From assembly GCA_009602725.1 (NCBI GenBank), contig WELB01000084.1:128152-192151 (forward strand): a stretch of 64,000 nt of DNA, written 5' to 3'. Made by a program: the position numbers and the translations under genes. The notes under the pieces are model-generated. The model did no database searches, was not told where the DNA came from, and was given only the letters and a program-made list of their open reading frames with translations. Below are positions 53,801-64,000 of the stretch, one piece after another. Numbering within the stretch: the first letter of the stretch is position 1; each line of letters opens with the position of its first letter. This DNA is from Spirogloea muscicola. Its lineage: Eukaryota; Streptophyta; Zygnematophyceae; Spirogloeales; Spirogloeaceae.

Positions 53801-56800
53801 AGGTAGGGGAGCAGGCGGGCCACCGCCTCCGCGTTGCCCCGGTCGCTTCTCTTGCCACCGCCACCCTGCTGTGTTGCGCCGCTGCTAACCGCAGAGCTGG
53901 TGAGAGGTGGAGGAGGACGGGATAGCTTCTCCAGGAACATTGACACGGCCTCTGCCTCCAGGCTGCCACTCACACTCTCACCACTTACAGTCACAAGCGC
54001 CACACCCATTGGTACATCGCTCTCATTCGCCTCTGTTACCAGGCTCTCAACAATGACGAGGAGCTTCTCAGCAGCCACGTCGGCCTGCACCGAGTCTGAG
54101 AGAAAGGCGGCCCTTGCTTTCAATAGCAGGTGCTGTAGCGCTCCCATGCGAAGGAGCGCAAGCCTGTTCTTGCGCAGCTGGCAGCAGTGGCGTAGCAGGT
54201 CCAGTAGGAGCGTCTCTCCTTCGTTCTGCCTTCCTCTGCCGCCTACCTCCTCGCCCTTCACGTCCATTCGCAATGCCTGACATTGAGGAGTCATTCAAGG
54301 TGTCATTCAACAATCGCCGTCATGGGTGTCCCAGGAAGCGGCCCAGGAGGACCTTTACAAAGCATGCTGCTCTGAAAAGCAGCGGTCAAGGCATAAGCGT
54401 AACCTGCGCCCATGTGCCATTTCCGACTTGCATCTAAACACTTGTAAGCATGGTCAAACCCAGTCCAAACAACGTCAGTGTTTGCCCAAGCAATCAGACT
54501 ACATTGGTATGACAAGCATCGAGCCTGGCAGAGCAGAACATATGATGACCTGAATCAACTCGAGTAGGACAGCAAGGCCTCCACAGTCAGCCATCACCCC
54601 AGCCACGGCAAACTCAACCTCCGGGTCCACCGCCTCCTCGTTTTCATCAGCAAGCTCTTTTATCATTGGCTCAGTGGCCTCACCATCCAAACCCTGGCCA
54701 TGGACACACAAGTGAATGAGCCATCAAAAGTGAAGCTTCTGTCTGAATAAGTAGTTGGCAGTGTAACAGATTGTTGCCTGAATTGAAATGCACAGCATAC
54801 CTGGAGTCTGTACGTGATGGTCATGAGTGGAATGTCTGCCCCAGGAGCCACTCTTTGGGCTTTCTTCCAAACTTGCTCGTAAACCCGGGAGATTGGGAGG
54901 TCCAAAGCGATGATGTTACCGGCAACGAGCAACTCCATGCCAAAGTCATCATCAAGAAGCCCTAGTAGCTCGAGCTGCTGACAGATTTTGTTCTTCACAT
55001 CTCTCATGAGTGGGCCAACCTGTATGCATACCAATAACCTCATTAAGATTTGTTATTACCTGATTGAGCTCCACAAAGGACACAAGCAGCACACAGTCCA
55101 GGCAGAAGAGCGACATCAAGTGTCATCAGACTATGCTTCAACTAGATTATATGGGTATGATTTACTGCCTAACCTGTGCGGTGGAGTAAGGGTTGTTTGT
55201 CATGGAGCCCCTAATGAACTCCTCCTGGGTATGAGCTTTGCTGAGAATCAACTTGTGCACCGGCTCTGGCTTTGTAGGGCACATCAAGCTCACCAGCTGC
55301 TCCAAGACGTACTGCACAAGAACCCCATGACGTACAAGTTCAGGTGTACAGAAACACGTGCCACCTCATAACCTTAATAGACACTTGACTCCTCCGTGAC
55401 AACACGGACGATGCAATAGGACGTGAACTGAAAAGGGCTTTTTGCATGTCATGTGAGCAGGAGTTGATCAAGACCATGACTACGAAAACAGGATGAGTTC
55501 CCTGAAGTGACTGCACAATCAGTTGTGTACTCCAGTACCAGGGATGTGCGGTGGGAATGCTGCTGCAAGTCTAATATGCATGCGCGGATGAAGTCTGCCT
55601 TGGACTCGGGGCTCTGCTCCAGGAGCTTGTCCAGCAGCTCTTGGAGCAACCGCATGCAGTCACTGGTAAGCTTGGTCTTCTGCACCACCAGGCCCTTCAA
55701 TGAAAGAAGTGCCTCCAAGATAGGCGGCAGCAGCTTCTGCTCAAGCCACCTGCAGTCCAGCCACAAGAGCCATGCACTTGCTGAATAATTCTTACATAAA
55801 CTTTAATGGCAAGGAATAGCCAACTTATGTTAGCTTGTATCCCCTTGATATGAAGAGGCACTCATTCTATGCATTGTCTACTAGCTCTGGACGTGATGCT
55901 GCTCTTGATCAATAGCACCAAAATACCACTCAGCAGCTCACCTTCTTAAACTGGACCTTCCAAGAGAAACTAAACAACCAAGCTACACAAATATGTGAAG
56001 ATGCAATATTGGGCATTTGTGCAACATCTGTCAGATATTACATAGTGATGTCCTCGCATCATCCAAAAGCAACACAGGCTGAGCATATACCTGTCTCGAA
56101 CAGTGGGAAGCCTGATGAACTTGGTCATGAGAAGAGCCAGCTTGTGCAGCACAAAACCCTCTGATATACGTGTGCTTATAAGCTGTTCTTGTGCCACTAT
56201 TCTGTCCACTTCCTTGCCAATAAGCTGGCATACCTGTTCCAAGCATCCTCTTGCTACCAAGAACAATCTTGCGTCTTCAGAGACAGTTATGCGATCGAGC
56301 ATGTCAAAGAACTCTGCCGAGCATTCACCTGGGCAACAGATGGGCAACAGTTACCAGTGTCAGAGCAGTGGAGGTGGCAGTGAGCATCAGAGAGCATAGA
56401 TTGATTGGGGGATGATAAAGTTCTTCCTGGGGGTGGACACGTGCAGCTTTCGAGATGAGACAGGTCATAGTGGGTATTGCATGCAAGGAGGTAAGTGAGG
56501 GCAGAGGATCTGGCCTTCTATGTTGGCAACAATAACTGCACAAATGGTGGATTCTACTCCCGGATATCATCATTCCTTCAAATGCAGCAGAAACATATCT
56601 TGGTAGAAGGCAATGCCTGGGTAAAGCAAAATGATACACGTGACTACGCATACCTGCATCCAGCGCCGCTGGTAGAAGGGACATGAGAAGAGACAGGAAA
56701 TGGCACAATCGTGTTGGATCGCAGAGGCACAGCAGCTCAACAAGGCTGCATGCCTCTGTACGGATCAACTGCGAGCAAGGACTGAATGCCAGCTCCTGCA

Positions 56801-59800
56801 GCCACTGGGCTTCCGTCACGGCCTCCAAGGTTGCAGCAGCCCTTCTCCCAGCTACGCCCCTTCTCTTGACAACCTCACGCTGCCATCTCAGCACATACTT
56901 CAGCGCGAGACTCGGCCTGTGGTGCCGAGCAGAATCTTGCACATATCTAGCCGTGGAATCCGGCTTGACTGTAAGGCCTCTCCGGCGTTTGAAGTCGCTA
57001 TAGGCCAGGCCCTCCATCCACTCCATATGTGTGATCAGAGGCACAGGAACCGGGGCTGATGGTGGCCCCGTCGAATTCTTGCTGTGCTTCTTCCCCACCT
57101 TGTTGTCTGCAACGGAGGTCCTTGCGCTACTTTTCTCCACAGTAGCTGCTGGATCTTGATCATTCAGTACAGACACTATGTTGCCCTTGATGTCCTCCAG
57201 CTTGGTGGGAGGGGTACAGGCCTGGATGTCGGTTAAGGAGGAAACTTCAGCTACCATGTAGTCTCAGTGATGATGCAACCAATACAGCAACAAAGGAGGG
57301 CTGAAAACAAACAAAACTACAAAGGAGGCACATTATGTACAGTGGAGTAGGAGCACATGCTACATGGGAGCAGACTGGGGCAAGAGAGCACTCACCTGCA
57401 CAATGATCCTCAGACAAGGCAAGATGATGTGCTCAGAGATGACTGGGTGCCGGGCCCCGACCTCGATTGACTTCAACAGTAGCGCAAAAGCTTCCTTGAG
57501 GCGCATTTCCCAGCAATTATCTGCCAGCGAGCATGCTTCTGCCAGCAGGACAAGGTCCTCTTTAATACATGCAGCAACGTCAAGTGATCGATGGTGCTCC
57601 ATGCAGTGCAATACCTGCGTGACAGTAAGGTACCCAGATATTGAATTGTGAATAAGAGATGCAGCAAGCGGCCAATAATTGAAGTGTCGACAAGCAATAC
57701 AACAATAAACAGAGGCTGTGCTTGCTATGAAAAGATTTAGTTAGTAGTACAGGATACTCTGTTGCTGCTCGACGGGCCATGTCATTCACAAACCCAGAAG
57801 CATGAAAAGCAGGAGGGCTGTTCTTCAGAGAAACTAGAGACCTCAGATAGAGGGGTCGCATTTTGAGGCAGTGTAACACTGCTTACCTTCTCCCTCACGT
57901 AAGCAACCAAAGTGGCTGTAGCAGCTGGATTATCCTTGATGAGCAGGCACACGATAGATCGCGCTTGTTTCCTGGAAGCTTTGGGCCCCTGATGCACGCT
58001 ACTCTCAAGAAGCTCCATCAGCGTCCCTGGAAGAGCCAATTGTTTGCAGCACCCCTCTCTTTCTGCCAAGAGCTGTCAAGCCAAGGCCCACTTGAGGGTA
58101 AGATGGACTTAATGCTGTCCAGATTGTCATAAGTTACACTGGCACACTACAAGTTTGCATATCTGCTGATGCTCCAATCATCAGATCTCTGATTGGAACT
58201 GAGGCTGCACTTGGGAAGACCGGTGGCAGCACAGGCAACATGGGAACCTCTTACCTCACCACAAACTGATGCAGGAGATCATATCAACACTTTTGAGAGG
58301 AGTCAATACCTATTGGTAATCATACAATCTAAGTTTGTGAAACAAGCGCAACAGAAAGGTCTCTTGCCTGCAGCCATTGAAGGCAATGACCGCAGAATGT
58401 GATGGCACATCCATAGCAGCGGTTGCGAGCCCGTTGATGGATGACAGGGTAGGCGGACTCCTCCGCAGCACATTCTTCTGACGAGCGTTTGACATACTGA
58501 ACAAGAGATTGTCTCAGGCCAAGGAGGAGCTGAACACTTTTGCTGACTGCCTCAGACGCTGCCTGTATACGAAGAAAACCTCAAAACCATCAATGTATCT
58601 TCGAGTTGAGATTTACACTATACGCCTTACTTCAGTGCATTAAGTTGCTCCAAGTTGCTTCACTGCACCACTTGGAAGCACAACTTCACATTTGTCATGG
58701 ATCAAAGCTAGAGGGGACTAGTCACTCAGACCAAGCTAAGATGTTACCTTGCACTTCTCAGCATACAGAACACCCAATATCGCAATTCTGCGATTGATTC
58801 TGAAGCTCGACGAAGCTGGCAGGACTCCCGCAATGGATGATGACGATGATGCTGCATCGCTCCTGCTTGTGACTGAGCTTGACACAGGTATGGAGCTACT
58901 GCCGATGCCTCTGCCACCTCCTCCACTGTAGCCTCCAATGTTGAGAAAATTAAGTGTAGCACTCTGAGGCATGCTTGCAGAAGCAAGGAAAGAGCTCGCA
59001 CTGTTGCTTGATGGGTCCGGCTCAGATATGCTGATCAGGAGCTTCTTCAGGGGCTTCTTCAGTGCCATGAGCTGCTGGTAACGGCGATGAGCATTTTCGG
59101 ACTCAGCCTCAATTGCTGCAAGGCAGGTTCTTGCATCTTCCTCGTTCTCCATCACATCAAAGCAAAAGCTGACCACAGGCACAAATCCACTGATTAGGGC
59201 AGACCTTTGATTCACCTTTTACAGGACGTTTCTGGGGACTTGCTCAAGCATCATGCCATCTGTCCAAAGACAGCAGAGGCAAAGGCCAATTTGCAGAGAC
59301 GAGAGATGTCATGTTGGGTACCTATGCTTGGCCTGGAAATGAAATTCCATTCGGCCGTATTTTGAGAAACCGCACTCATTGCAGAGAAAGGAGTCAGGAT
59401 TTTCATAATTTATGTTCCTGCATTGGCGACACTGATGTGCATTCTCATGGCAGTGGCTGCAGATGCCGTGCCTGTCTGTGACGTGTCTACTACACCTTGG
59501 GCACTGGAGAACCTCCAACGAGGCAGCCTGCCAGCACCTCAATCCACATACCGAACGAGGAAACTTGCAGTGAGTCTTGCTCCTCAACTGAGCGTCACAC
59601 CTTGAACGCACAGCTCTTGATAGCTATATACAGATAAGAGCCAACCTCAAGAGACTTTGCTAGTAGCAAATCACCCCTTCAAACATCAAATCCATGGTTA
59701 TCACAATCTAGCCCAGGTAAAGAAGGTTCAGTTGAGCTCTTGACCTCCACGAAACATCTGTACAGAGAGCCCACTAGCTACCATCACAAAACGAGCTTAG

Positions 59801-62800
59801 CTTACCTGTAGATTTACATACAGCCCGTCGATCTCAATCATAAAGTTGCAGGCAACAATTGGCACTACAAAGTCAAACTTGCACTCTGTCTGCTCTGGAG
59901 ACAACTGGCAAGTCTGCGCTCTCTTCCACAAGCTCCAGTTGTTCTTGAGCTCTGAGAGGTCAGAGACGGCCCTGTTGTTGTAGTACAGATTGAGAACTTT
60001 GATTGACTTTGATTTCCTTCCATCGTGTATATCCATTGACAAACTCTGCATGGAAGGGGAATTGTTGTTTATGTACCACAATCAGTACAAGATTTTCTGG
60101 CTTGACCTCATAGTTAATCTCAACTATGAAGTGAGGAGAAGATGTCAAGTGACAAGCAACCTGCCACTGCTTCTGTTAAGCTTCAGTGAGGCAAGTCATA
60201 CCCGCACTGCATGACTGCCACTGAATTTGACGAGGATCCGGTTGTCTGTGAACTTAGTCTCTGATTTTATGCTTTCCAGCTTCATCCGAGTGAAAGTATT
60301 GTCTGGGCTTGAACACGCGAGACAGGGCTCACTCTCTAAGTAATAGCCCTCAAAATCTACAAGAGTCTGCAGATCATTGTACATCTTGGATTCAGGATGA
60401 TTGGCTAAAAGCTCATTTTGCTCCTTCAGAGTCGCAAGAATATCGCCAATGACCATCTCTGTGAGACCAATGCACATCACTCGACAGTATCAGGAGCTGT
60501 AGCTTCAGATGTCCCGCAACTGATCACAGGAGCAATTGGTCTTACAACACATGTTTGGTTGATCGCTGATTAAGATACCATAAAAGCAACTCTTAAGACC
60601 AACAATTGAGACTACGCACTATCCAGGCAACTTCAGACGTCCCACAAGTCATTACAGGAGCAGTTGGTCTAATAACACATGGATGCTTGACAAGGAGCTG
60701 CTTGAGAGATACCATAAGAGCAACTCCTAAGACCGACAAGCGAGACTACACACCATTCAGGCAGCTTTCTATGATTCTAAATTCCTCTGCGCTTCCGCTT
60801 CCAGCTTGCCCATCAATAATTTTGTCTGTAGCTTGCACTTTGCCTCTTGCCAAGGTCCAGGACAGAAGGTCTGAGAATTGCACAATATTAGGACCAAAAG
60901 AAGGGAGGTTGGGAATGGCACCCAACACCACTTTCAGAAGCTGACTGCGCAGATTGTGGTCCCCGTGCAACCAGAGGCCCTGTGACGCATAGTTGAGCAT
61001 CAGTATCAACCAGATAACAGAAGTAATGCTCTACTTTGACGATGAAAGTGCCTTCAGAGCAACCATTGATCCATGTATGACTGCATTGCAGCGCTGCATA
61101 GCTCGTGTGCAAGACATGTATGAGCTGTGTAGGAGTGCAGAAGCGCTTTGCACAACTGTCACTTCAAGGCTCAAAGTCTGAATCTAATACATACTTTTCT
61201 ACCAGTATTTGGTAGAAAAGTATTGTCCATTGTATAACAGTTCATAGAGCAGTAATAGGTGCTTGCTTGGGTCCAGGAATGAACCTGTAGGAACGCACGG
61301 GTGGCAGTCCGGACATACGAGGAGGTCCAGCTTAGAAGGAAAATGTGAATGATATGGGGTATAACACCAGTGTCTTCAGAAATCAAATTTGCAGCTGGTC
61401 CCATATCCATGATCTGCCCATCATCTGCCCTTTCACCAAGCTCACGCTCGCCCTTCTTTGTTCTCCTTTTGGCCTTTCCCTCACTGGATGATGAGCGGTG
61501 CTCCCTGGATGAGACAAGGCCTGACACATTCCGCTTGTCAGAAAGCTGCGACTGGGATGTTAGAATCTCCGCATACGATGGCAGCTTAGTGGCAGGGGGA
61601 ACCACGGCGCTGTCGCTGCTAGGTGCCAGTGGCAGTTCATCGGCAAAGTAGAAGGCCAAGAAAAGCAATCGTAGGGCCTGCAAGCATCCAGTAAATTGGA
61701 GTGCTGAGAAGGCCATGGTGCAGGAAAAAGCCCATGTGCTAATGATAGCTCACAAGGGCAAACAACGACCACTGCCAACAGCCAAGCTCAACCAAATCTG
61801 AGCCCAAAGCCTCCAGCCTAGCTTGCATCAAATACTAGTATCAACACATCTCAACACACTACTATTGGACTATCACATACCTGCAAGACAGATTCCTCGC
61901 CCCATCTGTGCGTGGATCTCAGCAGGAGGGGCAGTACATCGGCGTTATCAAGGCAGTGCCTTTGCCAGCTGAATGGCCGAATCTCTGCAATCTCAGCAGC
62001 AGCTGCCAGACTTTGTGCAAGCTTGACTTGCCATTTGTAGGACATAGGCTTCTTGAAATCCTGGGTCTTGGCTGCAAGCTTGCTCCATCTCTGGTATTCC
62101 ATTGCACGCAGCAAGCGAAGAGAATAAAGCAAACAGGCAAGTACATCCAACTCTGCGACCCAAAGACTTCTATCTTATTGAGGTCAGTGCAACTACTGAA
62201 AATAGGCATAGGCAGCATGATTGCAGGTGTTAGCTGCCGAGCAGCTGCTTGCTAAAAGATCATTGCATTATACTGCTGTTCACACTCCAGGAGGAGACTG
62301 AAATACCTTGAATACAAATGTGAGCTGCCATGAATCTCTGGCACGATAATACTCTGCCCTATTGCCTGAGCAGCAATGCAAGAGCAACCTTCTGGCATAC
62401 TTCTTCAGTGACGACGTTGTGGCCTTGCTTATATAGAAGCAGAGCAAGTCCTGCCAATCAATGAAACAGAAGTCTTCCACGCCAGATGCGTTGGGACATG
62501 CATGCACATTGGCCTGGCCGTCAAGATCACCCCTCCCACTCATCTCATATGAGGCCTCAGCGATTCCTGGAGCAGGGTCATTGTCTCTCTGCTGGCGGGC
62601 AACATTGCTGGCCAGCCTCAAGCTGCTCTCCAGCAAGAGGTTTACAAATGAGCTGAAAGGATCTCCTCTCTGCAATTGCACGTAAGAGTCTGACAGAAAA
62701 GGAGCACAGCTCCCAGGAACCTTGTCATTCTTGGTTGACAGTAGGCTGTCGCAAGATGAGAGTGCCTCAGCAGCAGCCTCCTTCCGGGCAACCTTCTTGA

Positions 62801-64000
62801 ATGTTGAGGCCTGTCTTGAGACAATATTGTGTAAGAAGGAGACAAACGCGGGCGTGCAAAGTAGAGTGCAGGCTCTCATCCGTCGACTTCCAGGGGACAT
62901 AGAAGCCCTTGACGGATTCGTTTTCAAGTCAGCCTTTTCGCCCTCGTGAGATCTCAGGACCAGTGTGAAGAAAGTGAAGCACAAAATGGCAAATTCCCCT
63001 CGCTTGGTCCTGCCTTCTTCCAGCTGCAACTCTCTGTTCACATTCAGCTCGTCTAGAAGCAGCTGCACAACCTCGTCAATGGCCACCACAGCCTCGTTGC
63101 TCCGACTGTCACTGCCCTTCTGCTTGGACTCAGCTTCCTCTGGTTGGAACTTTTGGATGGACTGAGTGCCGATGTTGTAAAGCAGCTGCATTGTGGGGAG
63201 GGCCTCGAGACCCGAGAAGGTCCCGAGCTTGCCTCGCAGGCTGCTCACTAGCTGGCTGAGAAGAGCCTGACCAACCGCTGGACTCGCTGACGTCCGCCTC
63301 CGCCACTTAGGGGCATCGGTGCTTACAGTCGCCGGCTCCTCCTCATGGTCTTCTGGAGGCGGCGACTGCCTGTCGGCCTGCACAAGCGGGACCCGGTTGC
63401 TGGCTGCAGGAGGGGGGCGTGTGGGTGGCCCTGTACCCGCTTCTCGAGCAGTCCTCTCCAGGAGGAGCGAAGCCGAGGACCCTGACGCGGGCCTCGCTCG
63501 CCATATCCAGGACCCTTCATCAGGCTGCTGCGACACGGGTCCACCTGATGCTGAGTCCTGCGCACTTGTCTCAGTGACCCGCTGGCTGTTGACGTAGTTG
63601 CTTGGGTTGCGGTCTGAAGCCTGAGTGTCCGCACTGTTCGCAGCGCCGTCCTGCTGCTGCTTCAAGCTGAGCTCCATTGCCAGCTCCAGCAGGCTCTCCT
63701 CAGACATCTCCTCCATCTCACCATACTCCAGGTATCGTCTCTCCCCGTGATGGCCCCTCAGTCCATCTGCTGACCCCTTATCTCCAGAGATGTGCCTCCC
63801 ATGCCGCTCTCCTTCCCGCACGCAATTGCCCCTGTGCAAGTCCTGGCTGCCAGTGCTGACAAGGCGCTTGTGAATCATACGCAGGATCTCGCCGCTCGCC
63901 TCCTCCATGGGCACAGCCCCTTCAATCTCCTCCCACTCGTCCACAATCTCCTCGTGGGCCTCAGCATCATCATCGTCGTCGTTGTCGTCCTCTTCCTCCT
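50838..64000 (-). CDS. BIG: BIG/UBR4-type giant protein, C-terminal part
   Basis: Plant UBR4 orthologue, a huge calossin-like protein implicated in auxin transport and protein quality control. Some 22 exons are visible and the gene runs past the right edge. Boundaries placed: 62307-64000+, 62152-61881, to 61285, about 60990-60766, 60480-60199, 60081-59803, about 59540-59322, about 59215-58750, 58562-58391, 58072-57887, 57614-57396, about 57257-56654, 56328-56091, 55749-55539, 55311-55174, 55019-54801, 54693-54550, 54276-53553, 53340-52961, 52748-52416, 52158-51964, 51788-50838. Motifs in order: FSPLESEPC-type region ([18 protein letters not shown]), zinc cluster [15 protein letters not shown]...[36 protein letters not shown], hemi-[20 protein letters not shown] with [19 protein letters not shown], and the C-terminal [19 protein letters not shown]. 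The donor at 52960 is GC (CAG|GCAACT). Identity is very secure. Confidence 0.96.
60504..60766. repeat. Tandem duplication of about 130 bp in a BIG intron
   Basis: 60504-60630 and 60631-60766 share cttcagayg tcccrcaa, tcattacaggagcarttggtct, gataccataaaagcaactc and gagactac...cca, at roughly 80 percent identity. The right copy ends at the exon's donor side. Confidence 0.85.
61191..61223. repeat. Perfect 13-bp stem hairpin in a BIG intron
   Basis: atacttttctacc (61191-61203) and ggtagaaaagtat (61211-61223) are exact reverse complements around a 7-base loop, between the exons ending 61285 and starting about 60990. Confidence 0.9.

Noticed and set aside
1-64000. CRISPR arrays, operons, ribosome binding sites
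   Set aside because: The window is intron-rich eukaryotic nuclear DNA; repeats lack regular spacers and genes have no operon spacing.

Overview
The window is nuclear DNA from a green-lineage eukaryote (Viridiplantae), most likely an alga. Genes are rich in spliceosomal introns of about 50-450 bases. They encode plant-type proteins (sucrose synthase, the N-glycan beta-1,2-xylosyltransferase, an AP-4 mu subunit, the giant BIG/UBR4 protein), and degenerate TTTAGGG-type telomere-like repeats lie in several introns. Gene starts are extremely GC-rich (GCC-repeat leaders before ATG) and 3' exons are AT-richer. Sucrose synthase plus xylosyltransferase would suit a streptophyte alga, but the species cannot be fixed from the sequence alone.

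Layout, left to right: a Ty3/gypsy fossil (1-720) and short hairpin repeats; sucrose synthase (+, 13 exons, 1194-5357); AP-4 mu (-, 5649-7768), head-to-head with the U3 snoRNP protein WDR3/UTP12 (+, 8124-13090); beta-1,2-xylosyltransferase (-, 13262 to about 16165); a repeat-rich block (16.2-22.6 kb) with retroelement remnants, inverted Ty3/gypsy fossils and a large nested palindrome; an F-box/LRR gene with its 5' end in a sequence gap (+, to 25567); splicing factor CWC22 (-, 26912 to about 30.4 kb); an SMP-C2 membrane-contact protein (-, 31458-36326); a decayed uridine kinase (+, 36.9-38.4 kb); a small membrane protein (-); an eIF1A-domain protein (+); an unrecognised nuclear protein (-); an ABC1/UbiB kinase (+, to 44988); splicing factor CWC21 (-, 45814-47088); a second retroelement and hairpin-repeat cluster (47.4-50.3 kb); and the C-terminal part of BIG/UBR4 (-, 50838 to beyond the right edge).

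Functionally these are housekeeping genes: sucrose metabolism, vesicle sorting, ribosome biogenesis, N-glycosylation, pre-mRNA splicing (CWC22 and CWC21 both act in the spliceosome), lipid-transfer contact sites and protein quality control. There is no operon logic; neighbours are mostly convergent or divergent pairs.

The most unusual signals are a high density of GC-AG introns (nine found, where protein-family alignment and reading phase force the call), a modular AGCCAGCCC hairpin repeat that recurs with fragments of one retroelement ORF, a perfect nested palindrome, a uridine-kinase pseudogene decaying largely through C-to-T changes, and assembly artefacts (an Illumina adapter stub at a gap edge; single Ns that appear to hide missing sequence in GC-rich exons). 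Exon boundaries were placed by eye from family similarity, splice dinucleotides and phase.
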